A stretch of 11,050 nt of DNA from Blastocatellia bacterium. Its GTDB lineage: Bacteria; Acidobacteriota; Blastocatellia; Chloracidobacteriales; JADJPF01. Below, one piece after another: positions 1 to 7,477 of the stretch. Numbering within the stretch: position 1 is the stretch's first letter; each line of letters begins with the position of its first letter. The notes below the pieces were generated by a model that saw only the letters and a program-made list of their open reading frames with translations, did no database searches and was not told where the DNA came from. The stretch covers positions 1 to 11,050 of the forward strand of contig JAEUQL010000080.1 of NCBI GenBank assembly GCA_016789295.1. Reading direction: 5' to 3'. The position numbers and the translations under genes are program-made.

Positions 1-606
1 AAACCTCACTCTCTGATAGTTGAAGCAATTGTTAAAGGTGGCTGTAGGCTTGTTCAATTGAGAGATAAGAGCCTTTCTTCGAAAGAGTTACTTGAACAAG
101 CAAAAGAGTCTTTGCTGAAGACTAGAGAGTTTGGGGCACTCTTAATAATTAATGACAGAGTAGACATTGCCAAGATGTCAGGAGCTGACGGTGTGCACTT
201 AGGTCAAAGTGATTTATCACCTGAAAAAGCTCGCAAGCTTCTTGGGTCGAATGCTATAATCGGACTTTCCACGCACTCTTTAGAACAAGCTCTAGTTGCA
301 GACAATTTACCTATCGATTATATAGCCGTAGGGCCAGTATACAAGACGGTAACAAAACCTGAAGCAAGTGCTGGTGTGGAGAGTGGATCTGTTGGTTTAG
401 AACTACTTAGAGAAGTAAAGAAAAGAGTGACCAAGCCAGTAGTAGCTATAGGTGGAATTACTTTGGAAAGAGTTTCAGAGTTGGCGGTTACAGAAGTTAG
501 TAGTGTAGCAGTTATCTCAGATCTTTTATCCAAAGGCAACATAACAGAACGAACGTCTCAGTATGTTACAAAACTAGAAAGCCTTTCAAAGTTGAGGAGG
601 GTATAG
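1..606 (+). CDS. thiE: Thiamine phosphate synthase, 5'-truncated by window edge
   Basis: Joins the pyrimidine (HMP-PP) and thiazole (THZ-P) halves to make thiamine phosphate, in the cytoplasm. The reading frame is open from base 1, so the gene starts upstream; 201 residues are visible, and against a usual length of about 210-220 only a short N-terminus is missing. Seen in the fragment: the pyrimidine-binding QLRDK (Q19, R21, K23), IINDR with the Mg-binding Asp D52, HLGQSD with D71, STHS (90-93), the phosphate loop GPVYKTVTK (111-119), AIGGI (149-153) and VAVIS near the C-terminus. All expected ThiE TIM-barrel motifs are present, so it should be active. The usual GADG before VAVIS is changed to EVSS, a minor deviation. 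The stop lies 4 bases before the next ATG, and GAGGAGG at 594-600 overlaps the end of this gene, so it is probably co-transcribed with the pilus ATPase gene despite no functional link. Confidence 0.95.
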   Translation, partial: KPHSLIVEAIVKGGCRLVQLRDKSLSSKELLEQAKESLLKTREFGALLIINDRVDIAKMSGADGVHLGQSDLSPEKARKLLGSNAIIGLSTHSLEQALVADNLPIDYIAVGPVYKTVTKPEASAGVESGSVGLELLREVKKRVTKPVVAIGGITLERVSELAVTEVSSVAVISDLLSKGNITERTSQYVTKLESLSKLRRV

Positions 607-610
607 AGCA

Positions 611-1792
611 ATGAGCTTCTTTGATCTACCGCCACTTATCGAGAAGATGCTAGCCTCTGGTGACAACATAAGTGACCTAAACTTCTCCGTTGGCCGTCCT
701 CCACAGGTCGAAATAAATGGTAAGCTTAGCCCTGTTGAGATTAAAGGTCTACGTTCTTTGACTCCATACCAGACAGAGATAATTGCAATGGCACTTATCT
801 CTGGAAATACTGATGCGGCAGAAAAGCTTCTAAAAACTGGTTCGGTTGATATCTCTTTTAGTATTCACCAAAAGACACGCTTCAGGGTGAATATCTTTTC
901 CCAAAGAGGAACATACTCAATTGTTATGAGAGTTATTCCAACCGAAGTTCCTACAATAGAGTCTTTGGCTCTTCCTCCACAACTGGGTGATATATCGGTC
1001 TTAAAAAATGGAATAATCCTTCTGACAGGACCAACTGGAAGTGGAAAGTCATCTACTCTTGCTGCAATAATTGATAAGATCAACCGAGAGAAGTACTATC
1101 ACATAGTTACTATTGAAGATCCAATAGAATTTCTCCATTCACATAAAAATTGCACTATAAACCAGAGAGAATTGGGTAGTGACACACCCTCTTTTGCTCT
1201 AGCACTTCGTGCTGCTCTTCGCCAAGCACCAAAAGTCATTCTTGTTGGTGAGATGCGTGACCTTGAAACTACAGAGATTGCGCTTGAAGCTTCTGAAACA
1301 GGCCACCTTGTTTTGTCAACCCTTCACACAACAGATGCTTCAAAGACAGTTGACCGTATAATAGGTCTCTATCCCAAAAATGAAGAACATATTATTCGTG
1401 TTCGTCTAGCACAAGCTTTCCGTTACATTATCTCCCAAAGACTTCTCCCAAAGGCTGATGGCAGAGGGCGTATAGCTGCTGTTGAGATCTTGAAATCGAC
1501 ACCTCGTACACGTGAGTACATTGAAAAAGGTGAAAGCGAAGGCAAGACACTACTTGATGCAATGAATGATGGAGAACTTGAGGGCATGCAGCATTTCGAC
1601 CAAGTTATAGAAGGCTTTATTCGTCAGGGAATAGTAAGTAGAGAAGATGGGCTTTCGTTCTCTACAAATGCGAGTAATTTACAGTTGCGACTTTCTGGTT
1701 TGGGTGCTTCAGCCGACTTTATTGTAGGTGGCAAGGACGTCTCTCATGGTAGTAGTGATAGCTCTTCAATGAGAAGCCTGATAGAAAGATAG
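611..1792 (+). CDS. PilT/PilU-family type IV pilus retraction ATPase
   Basis: A 393-residue secretion-superfamily hexameric ATPase of the kind that powers disassembly (retraction) of type IV pili at the inner face of the membrane. Visible motifs: an N-terminal PAS-like domain with DLNFSVGRPPQVEINGKL (22-39), Walker A GPTGSGKS (140-147), Asp box TIEDPIE (167-173), Walker B KVILVGEMRD (208-217) with catalytic Glu, and His box TGHLVLSTLHTT (230-241). The C-terminal part carries GMQHFDQ (325-331), typical of PilT/PilU. Where PilT usually has its AIRNLIRE helix this protein has STPRTREYIEKGESEGK, which looks more like the PilU type, so I leave the symbol blank. The last ~30 residues are a Gly/Ser-rich extension (ASADFIVGGKDVSHGSSDSSS) beyond the conserved core. 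The ATG is preceded by GAGGAGG with a 10-base spacer. It is followed after 18 bases by the zinc-ribbon gene. No pilB, pilC or pilin gene is in view. Confidence 0.93.
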   Translation: MSFFDLPPLIEKMLASGDNISDLNFSVGRPPQVEINGKLSPVEIKGLRSLTPYQTEIIAMALISGNTDAAEKLLKTGSVDISFSIHQKTRFRVNIFSQRGTYSIVMRVIPTEVPTIESLALPPQLGDISVLKNGIILLTGPTGSGKSSTLAAIIDKINREKYYHIVTIEDPIEFLHSHKNCTINQRELGSDTPSFALALRAALRQAPKVILVGEMRDLETTEIALEASETGHLVLSTLHTTDASKTVDRIIGLYPKNEEHIIRVRLAQAFRYIISQRLLPKADGRGRIAAVEILKSTPRTREYIEKGESEGKTLLDAMNDGELEGMQHFDQVIEGFIRQGIVSREDGLSFSTNASNLQLRLSGLGASADFIVGGKDVSHGSSDSSSMRSLIER

Positions 1793-1810
1793 AACTGTGA
1801 GGGGGTTAAG

Positions 1811-2575
1811 ATGAACTGGCTATGCGCAAATTGTGGTTTTGACATTCACATAGATGATACACAAGTTCCTCCATATGCTTTTTCTGTCGATTGTCCAAGG
1901 TGTAGAAAGAACCAGACAGTTACTCCACCTGCTAAACCAGACCCTACCCTAAAAGTTGGTTCCCCTCCTGCCAACAGAACCACAGGGGCGCGTAGTGTAA
2001 GCCCACAGAATCCACAAGAGTTTTCTCAGATGTTTATGCAGGTGATGCAAATGATGATGGGTGGACAGGTTCAAAAAGGTGGAACTGAGATACTTTCCAA
2101 AAAAGGTGGAGGAACGGATCTTCTTTCCAGAGGCTTTGCATGGCAGAGGAAACAGGTTCTGATATGCTGTGCCGATGCTGGCCAGCGACAGTCTATAGAA
2201 ACGATTCTTGAAGAATCCAACAGTTATGAATATAAGTCTCCTCAAACCTCGGCTCAAGCATTAGACTTTCTGCACGAGTCCAAGATAGAGATTGTTATTC
2301 TTGATCCACAATTTGATGCAACTCGTCAGGGTGGAATAGCTGTACTGCGCTACATCAGTTCATTGATGCCCAAATACAGGCGCAGAATCTATGTAGCTCT
2401 GGTGTCACCCCAAGTCAAGACCTTGGATACCTACATGGCATTTCTAAACTGTGTAAATTTAACAATCAACACTGAAGATATAGAATCACTGCCTGCCATC
2501 TTGGACAAGAGCATAAAGGACTTTAATGAACTTTACAAACCGTTCTATGAAGCTTCGTCTATATCTCCATTCTAA
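1811..2575 (+). CDS. Zinc-ribbon protein with degenerate receiver-like domain
   Basis: A 254-residue protein with no family name I can give for the whole chain. Residues 1-35 form an MJ0042-like zinc ribbon with two CxxC knuckles (C5, C8; C28, C31). Residues 36-110 are a Pro/Gly-rich linker with a Met-rich stretch (MFMQVMQMMMGG, 74-85) and two near-identical octets, GGTEILSK and GGTDLLSR. Residues 113-245 fold plausibly as a response-regulator receiver: beta1 KQVLICC, beta3 EIVILDPQFD with D165 at the phosphoacceptor position, beta4 IYVALVS with Ser at the Thr/Ser switch position. The usual paired acidic residues after beta1 are CCAD and the conserved Lys after beta5 is missing (LTINTED), so normal phosphorylation is doubtful. 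GAGGGGG at 1799-1805 sets the ATG start. Directly downstream of the retraction ATPase, so a role in pilus or motility control is an inference from context. No DNA-binding output domain is visible. Confidence 0.8.
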   Translation: MNWLCANCGFDIHIDDTQVPPYAFSVDCPRCRKNQTVTPPAKPDPTLKVGSPPANRTTGARSVSPQNPQEFSQMFMQVMQMMMGGQVQKGGTEILSKKGGGTDLLSRGFAWQRKQVLICCADAGQRQSIETILEESNSYEYKSPQTSAQALDFLHESKIEIVILDPQFDATRQGGIAVLRYISSLMPKYRRRIYVALVSPQVKTLDTYMAFLNCVNLTINTEDIESLPAILDKSIKDFNELYKPFYEASSISPF

Positions 2576-2582
2576 TGGAATG

Positions 2583-5411
2583 TTAGACTTGTTGAAGTAG
2601 GTTTTTGAGGTGGGTTTTAAGGAATCTTCCTGTATAGGAATTTTTCTCTTCTGCAACTGTTTCCGGGCTGCCTTTTGCTACAAGGTAGCCTCCACCTTGC
2701 CCCCCTTCAGGTCCTAGATCTACTATCCAGTCGGCTGTTTTGATCACATCAAGGTTATGTTCAATAACAATAAGGGAGGCTCCGGCGTCGAGTAGCTGTC
2801 GGAAAGCACTTAGGAGCTTGTTGATGTCATCAAAGTGTAAGCCTGTGGTAGGTTCATCAAAGATAAAAAGCGTTTTTTCACTACTCTTTTTTGATAGAAA
2901 AGAGGCAAGCTTGACACGTTGAGCTTCTCCACCAGAAAGTGTTGTTGCTGACTGACCAAGTCGCAAGTAGCCAAGGCCAACGTCATCCAAAACTCTAAGT
3001 TTACTTATCAATCTAGGTACGCCACTAAAAAACGTGATAGCTTCTCGGACGGTTAATTGAAGTACTTCGTGTATATTTCTGTTTCGATACTTGATCTCTA
3101 ATAATGAATTCTTAAATCTGGTTCCTTTGCATTCTTCGCAGATCAGTTCTACATCCGCTAGAAACTGCATTTCCACTGTAACTGTCCCGTCTCCTTGGCA
3201 AGTTTCACAGCGTCCACCTGGCATGTTGAAGCTGAAGTGTCCTGCTTCGTAGCCCCTAGTTTTTGCCTCTTTGGTCGAGGCAAATAGCTCTCGGATAACA
3301 TCATAGGCTTTAATGTAGGTTACAGGATTTGATCTAGGAGTTCGTCCTATAGGTGACTGATCTACAAGTATTATTTCAGATAGGTACTTTCCTCCTTCTA
3401 TATGACGAAATTTCCCAACTTTACCTTGCCATTCACCACGCTGTTTCTTGAGTCCTGCATAGATCACTTCGTGCACAAGTGTAGACTTTCCTGATCCTGA
3501 AACTCCTGTAATGCAGGTCATCAGACCAAGAGGTATCTCTACGTCTATGTTCTTGAGGTTATGTTCAGAAGCTCCATGTATAAGAAGTTTTTTTTCTGTT
3601 GGACTGCGTCTGGTCTTTGGCTGTTTGATCTCAAGCTCATTTCTAAGGTATTTTCCAGTTAGTGAAGCTTCGTGTTTTATCAGCTTGGAAAGAGTGCCTT
3701 CAAATACTACTTCACCACCGTGTTCTCCAGCACCAGGCCCTATATCGATCACATGGTCAGCCGAAAGGATCATTGCAGGCTCGTGCTCGACTACAAGAAC
3801 AGTGTTTCCTATATTTCGCAGATCTTGCAAAATTCTGATCAACCGCTCACTGTCGCGAGGATGTAACCCAATACTTGGTTCATCAAGCACATAGAGAGCA
3901 CCTACCAATGAAGAGCCAAGATTGGTTGCAAGTTGTATCCTTTGCGATTCTCCACCAGAAAGGCTACTTGCAAGACGATCAAGCGTTAGATACTCAAGAC
4001 CAACATCAAATAGGAATTTGAGGCGTCTTCTAATTTCTAACAGAAGTTTGTCAGCTATCTCCATCTCTGTAGTAGTTATCTGGAGGGTGTCAAAAAACTT
4101 GATAGCTTCGCTGACACTGAGAGACGTTACTTCTGTAAGCCTCTGTTGTCCAACCTTTACACTTCTTGCTTCTTGTCTCAGTCTAGTTCCAAGACAGTCT
4201 GGACAGAGTGTGTAACCACGATACTTGCTAAGCAGAACACGTATATGAAGTTTATATTTTTTCGTTTCAAGCCACTCGAAGAATCCTTTAATTCCACTAT
4301 AAGAACCATATCCATTGATGATCAAGTTCTGATGTTCTTGGCTCAGTGAGTTGAAGGGTATATCTACCGCAATATCCATCTCTTTACAGAACTGCCAAAG
4401 CTCTGTTCTTGCCCAGTCAAACTGTGGTTTTGTCCAAGGATCAATAGCTCCATCTTTTAAGCTTAAATCTCTGTTTGGGATCACTAGATCTATGTTGATG
4501 TCTATAATGTTTCCAAAACCTTGACAGGTGGGACAAGCTCCAAAAGGACTGTTGAAAGAGAAGAGGCGTGGCTCAAGGTCGGGGTATTCGATGGAGCAAC
4601 TTTTACACTCAAACCGTTCACTAAAGCGAAGTTTTTCGATCCTATCTTCATATAGGATCATTACTACAGCTTCACCTTCTGCTTCCCTGTAGCAGATTTC
4701 TATAGAATCTATGAGCCTTTGACGCATGCTCTGTTTAATGGTCAAACGGTCTACAAGAACAAAAAGATCCTCCAAAGAACTTTCTTTGAAACTGTCTACT
4801 GTTTGTAGTTCAATGACCCTTCCTTCTTTGTAGAGTCTGGTAAAGCCTCTCTGCATCAAGCTCATGATATGAGCTTGGGTGTTACGAGAGGTTTTTGAAG
4901 AATGTTTTTTTGAGCCGCTCTCTAGCAGTGCAGGGAAGAGGACATAGAATTTCTGCCCTTCTGGCAGTTGTAAAATAGCATCGGCTATACTTTCAGGGCT
5001 GTCTTTCTGTACCAATTGGTTACAGTTGTAGCAGTATAGTTTGCCGATTCTTGCATAGAGAAGGCGTAGGTAGTCAAAGATTTCGGTCTGAGTAGCTACA
5101 GTTGAGCGCGGATTGCGTGCAGAGTTTTTCTGCTTTATTGCAAGAGCTGGACAAATACCTATCACTTCATCAACATCAGGTTTATCCATTCTTTCTAAAA
5201 ACTGGCGTGCATATGCAGAAAGAGACTCTACATACCGTCTCTGTCCTTCAGCATATATTGTGTCAAAAGCGAGGGAAGATTTTCCAGAACCAGATACTCC
5301 AGTACCTACTGTAAGTTGGTTGAGAGGAATGTTAACGGTTATATTCTTGAGATTGTGGACTTTTGCTCCTCGAATGATGATTGCATCTTTTATCTGTCTA
5401 GTTTCTGGCAT
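2583..5411 (-). CDS. uvrA: Excinuclease ABC subunit A
   Basis: Damage-sensing ABC ATPase of nucleotide excision repair; it dimerises, loads UvrB at lesions and leaves. At 942 residues it is full length. Seen: Walker A1 GVSGSGKS (38-45), signature LSGGESQR (484-491), Walker B1 YVLDEPSIGLH (507-517); Walker A2 GVSGSGKS (636-643), signature LSGGEAQR (825-832), Walker B2 FIFDEPTTGLH (849-859). Both structural zinc sites are intact: C269/C272 with C293/C296, and C735/C738 with C758/C761. Extra CxxC pairs occur at 127-130 (CYNC) and 403-406 (CPDC). The UvrB-interaction region begins near residue 120 and has a Lys/Ser-rich loop at 165-177. The ATG has only a weak AAAAGA upstream, suggesting modest or unusual initiation. 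It lies 115 bases after the FHA gene, with a hairpin between, so it may have its own promoter. No clear LexA box was seen. Confidence 0.98.
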   Translation of the reverse strand: MPETRQIKDAIIIRGAKVHNLKNITVNIPLNQLTVGTGVSGSGKSSLAFDTIYAEGQRRYVESLSAYARQFLERMDKPDVDEVIGICPALAIKQKNSARNPRSTVATQTEIFDYLRLLYARIGKLYCYNCNQLVQKDSPESIADAILQLPEGQKFYVLFPALLESGSKKHSSKTSRNTQAHIMSLMQRGFTRLYKEGRVIELQTVDSFKESSLEDLFVLVDRLTIKQSMRQRLIDSIEICYREAEGEAVVMILYEDRIEKLRFSERFECKSCSIEYPDLEPRLFSFNSPFGACPTCQGFGNIIDINIDLVIPNRDLSLKDGAIDPWTKPQFDWARTELWQFCKEMDIAVDIPFNSLSQEHQNLIINGYGSYSGIKGFFEWLETKKYKLHIRVLLSKYRGYTLCPDCLGTRLRQEARSVKVGQQRLTEVTSLSVSEAIKFFDTLQITTTEMEIADKLLLEIRRRLKFLFDVGLEYLTLDRLASSLSGGESQRIQLATNLGSSLVGALYVLDEPSIGLHPRDSERLIRILQDLRNIGNTVLVVEHEPAMILSADHVIDIGPGAGEHGGEVVFEGTLSKLIKHEASLTGKYLRNELEIKQPKTRRSPTEKKLLIHGASEHNLKNIDVEIPLGLMTCITGVSGSGKSTLVHEVIYAGLKKQRGEWQGKVGKFRHIEGGKYLSEIILVDQSPIGRTPRSNPVTYIKAYDVIRELFASTKEAKTRGYEAGHFSFNMPGGRCETCQGDGTVTVEMQFLADVELICEECKGTRFKNSLLEIKYRNRNIHEVLQLTVREAITFFSGVPRLISKLRVLDDVGLGYLRLGQSATTLSGGEAQRVKLASFLSKKSSEKTLFIFDEPTTGLHFDDINKLLSAFRQLLDAGASLIVIEHNLDVIKTADWIVDLGPEGGQGGGYLVAKGSPETVAEEKNSYTGRFLKTHLKNLLQQV

Positions 5412-5491
5412 TCTTTTATACAGTTAGAAATATGCTGGCATGGCCAAAAAGCAAGAATACCATAGAGTAAGCAGAGTTGTTAATAACACTG

Positions 5492-5518
5492 GGCAGAAGA
5501 TCTTCAAGACCTTCTGCC
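5492..5518 (-). terminator. Stem-loop between the FHA gene and uvrA
   Basis: GGCAGAAG (5492-5499) and CTTCTGCC (5511-5518) form a perfect 8-bp stem. The 11-base interval contains TCTT and AAGA, which could only partly extend the stem. It starts 9 bases downstream of the FHA stop on the - strand. There it is followed by CAGTGTTATT, not a real U-tract, so it may be a weak terminator, an RNA-processing site or an attenuating structure that lowers uvrA read-through. Confidence 0.45.
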
Positions 5519-5526
5519 TAAACTAT

Positions 5527-6057
5527 TTACTCTGCTGTTGCCAATTCTTCAAGGCAGATAAATGTAACTTCGGTAGTGCCAAATATTATGATATCGCCAT
5601 CGTGAAGAGGATGTGGCTGGCGGGGTGTGATGCGAACGCCGTTGAGTGAAGTTCCATTGAAGCTTCCAAGATCTTCGATCCAGAAATTGCGGCCATCCAT
5701 AGAGTAGAGCCTTGCGTGTCTACGGGAGATCTTTGCGTTAAAATCAAAATCCGTTAAGTCTATGTTTGGGTAGCTTCGCGTTTCGGGGTCAATCCGACCT
5801 ACAAGGTTGGAATACGGGTCGAGCTTAAAACGTACCGAACCTACCTCAGCCGCTACTACTAAATGTGCTAGCTCCAAAAGTGGTTTTTGTGGTTGTACAT
5901 CATAACGGAGCATATAATTGGCAAGTTGCTCTTCACTACCTCTGGCAAAACTGGCCATTGCAAAGCTCAAATAGTGTTGTGCAAGCTTGTCGGCTCCTGT
6001 ACGTTCAAGAAAGTCTACGCTTCTTTCAACAATATCCGCTATCTCACTATTTTTCAT
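5527..6057 (-). CDS. Small FHA-domain protein
   Basis: A 176-residue cytoplasmic protein, with no signal peptide or membrane segment. Residues 1-60 look all-helical (SVDFLERTGADKLAQHYLSFAMASF). Residues 70-170 form a forkhead-associated domain, which binds phosphothreonine peptides. The FHA recognition residues are all present: G87-R88, S111-R-R-H114, N134-G-T136 and N139. A loop with the phrase DPETRSYPNIDLT sits between the GR and SRRH motifs, longer than in minimal FHA domains. The ATG overlaps the glyA stop in an ATGA (6054-6057), so its translation is probably coupled to glyA; AAAAGG lies about 10 bases upstream. The partner is unknown. No Ser/Thr kinase gene is in the window, although a PP2C-type phosphatase is encoded at 9400-10677. 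The domain call is firm, the biological role is not known. Confidence 0.88.
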   Translation of the reverse strand: MKNSEIADIVERSVDFLERTGADKLAQHYLSFAMASFARGSEEQLANYMLRYDVQPQKPLLELAHLVVAAEVGSVRFKLDPYSNLVGRIDPETRSYPNIDLTDFDFNAKISRRHARLYSMDGRNFWIEDLGSFNGTSLNGVRITPRQPHPLHDGDIIIFGTTEVTFICLEELATAE

Positions 6058-7340
6058 ATAGTTTGAGCCTTTTCGTATTGTGACAGTCTAGTTGCATAAA
6101 GTGGAAAACGGTGGCACAGGAGTTCAACCTCTTGGCGTATTCTCTTGTGAAGTGCTTCATCTTCTGGAGCAGATAATACTTCTGCGATCCATCCGCCTAT
6201 GATCTGCATCTCGGTTTCGGTCATTCCTCTTGTGGTGAGTGCTGGTGTTCCTATACGTACACCACTGGCTACAAGAGGTGGGTTCTTATCAAATGGAATA
6301 GTATTTTTGTTGACTGTAATGGCTGCTTTTTCTAAAGCTTTTTCAGCTACTTTACCTGTTGTGCCTTTTGCAGAGACATCAACTAGCATAAGGTGGTTAT
6401 CGGTTCCTCCAGAAACTAGACGAAAACCATGCTCTTTCAAGCTCTTTGCAAGCTCTGCAGCATTTTTGACTACTTGGCTCTGATAGGTTTTGAAGTCTGG
6501 CTGTAAGGCTTCATAGAAGCAGACTGCTTTGGCTGCAATTATATGTACTAGAGGGCCACCCTGAACGCCTGGAAAGACTGCCCTATCGAGATCTTTTGCA
6601 AACTGTTCTTTACACATTGCAATACCAGCACGCGGGCCACGAAGGGTTTTGTGAGTTGTCGATGTAACAAAGTCTACGTGTGGTATTGGAGAAGGGTGTA
6701 GATCGACTGCAACCAAGCCTGCAATGTGGGCTATGTCTGCAAGGGAGAAGGCTCCTACATCAGTTGCGATCTTACCTATCCTTTCAAAATCTATCTGTCT
6801 TGGGTAAGCACTGGCTCCACAGATGATCATTTTCGGTTTGTGTTGGTGGGCTAATGCTTCTAATGCCTCGTAATCTATAGTTTCCGTGTCAGGATGTACT
6901 CCATAAGAGACGACATTGAAGTATTTTCCAGAGAAATTGAGTGGGTGACCATGCGTGAGGTGACCACCGTGAGAAAGATCCATTCCCAAGATAGTATCAC
7001 CAGGTTTGAGTGTGGCTAGAAAGACTCCCATATTGGCTTGTGCACCGGAATGTGGTTGTACATTTACGTGGTCACATCCAAAGATGTTTTTGGCGCGTTC
7101 TTGGGCAAGTCTCTCGACTACATCGGCAAACTCACACCCCCCATAGTAACGACGGCCTGGATAGCCTTCAGCATACTTGTTAGTAAAAACTGATCCCATC
7201 GCCTCAAGAACTGCTTCGCTTACATAGTTTTCAGAGGCTATCATCTCAAGCCCTGACGCAAGACGTAGAGTTTCATTGTTTATGGCTTGAGCAACTTCTG
7301 AATCGACCTTTCTTAAAGGTCTAGCTAAATGGTCTGTCAT
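6054..7340 (-). CDS. glyA: Serine hydroxymethyltransferase
   Basis: PLP enzyme that converts serine and tetrahydrofolate to glycine and 5,10-methylene-tetrahydrofolate, the main source of one-carbon units. The 428 residues match the usual 410-430. Seen: LEMIASENYVS (31-41), NKYAEGYPGRRYYGG (54-68), NVQPHSGAQAN (93-103), DLSHGGHLTHG (121-131), the cofactor-stacking ADIAHIAGLVA (201-211), and the PLP-lysine motif TTHKTLRGPR with H230 and K231. The C-terminal VRIGTPALTTRGM (357-369) is also typical. The ATG is preceded by AGGAG (7347-7351) with a 6-base spacer. The gene heads a pair with the overlapping FHA gene. A weak promoter-like pair lies at 7381-7409. No sign of truncation or frameshift. 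The cofactor-binding set is complete, so I expect it to be active. Confidence 0.98.
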   Translation of the reverse strand: MTDHLARPLRKVDSEVAQAINNETLRLASGLEMIASENYVSEAVLEAMGSVFTNKYAEGYPGRRYYGGCEFADVVERLAQERAKNIFGCDHVNVQPHSGAQANMGVFLATLKPGDTILGMDLSHGGHLTHGHPLNFSGKYFNVVSYGVHPDTETIDYEALEALAHQHKPKMIICGASAYPRQIDFERIGKIATDVGAFSLADIAHIAGLVAVDLHPSPIPHVDFVTSTTHKTLRGPRAGIAMCKEQFAKDLDRAVFPGVQGGPLVHIIAAKAVCFYEALQPDFKTYQSQVVKNAAELAKSLKEHGFRLVSGGTDNHLMLVDVSAKGTTGKVAEKALEKAAITVNKNTIPFDKNPPLVASGVRIGTPALTTRGMTETEMQIIGGWIAEVLSAPEDEALHKRIRQEVELLCHRFPLYATRLSQYEKAQTI

Positions 7341-7380
7341 CTATGGCTCCTGTAAAGATTGTTTTCATGGAATGACCTCT

Positions 7381-7409
7381 ATTTTAGAGTATCAAACACT
7401 GCCGTTGAA
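7381..7409 (-). promoter_or_regulatory. Possible promoter for glyA
   Basis: On the - strand TTCAAC (7404-7409), a 17-base spacer and TAAAAT (7381-7386) resemble a sigma-70 promoter. The -10 matches 5 of 6 consensus bases, the -35 only 3 of 6. It lies about 40 bases upstream of the glyA ATG, in the 137-base gap after the RodZ-like gene. This is AT-rich DNA, so a chance match is quite possible. Confidence 0.25.
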
Positions 7410-7477
7410 AGAGGAAAAAGAAGGCTGTAGACGGTTATACTTTAAAATTTTCTAAAAAACTAAAAGAGAATAGCTAA

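Noticed and set aside
3511..4349. Several + strand frames of 60-127 codons opposite uvrA
   Set aside because: Shadows of the strongly conserved uvrA coding strand, with Ser/Arg-rich nonsense composition and no ribosome binding sites.
5102..5649. + strand frames opposite the uvrA 5' end and the FHA gene 3' end
   Set aside because: They overlap firmly assigned genes or the hairpin gap, and show no domain features.
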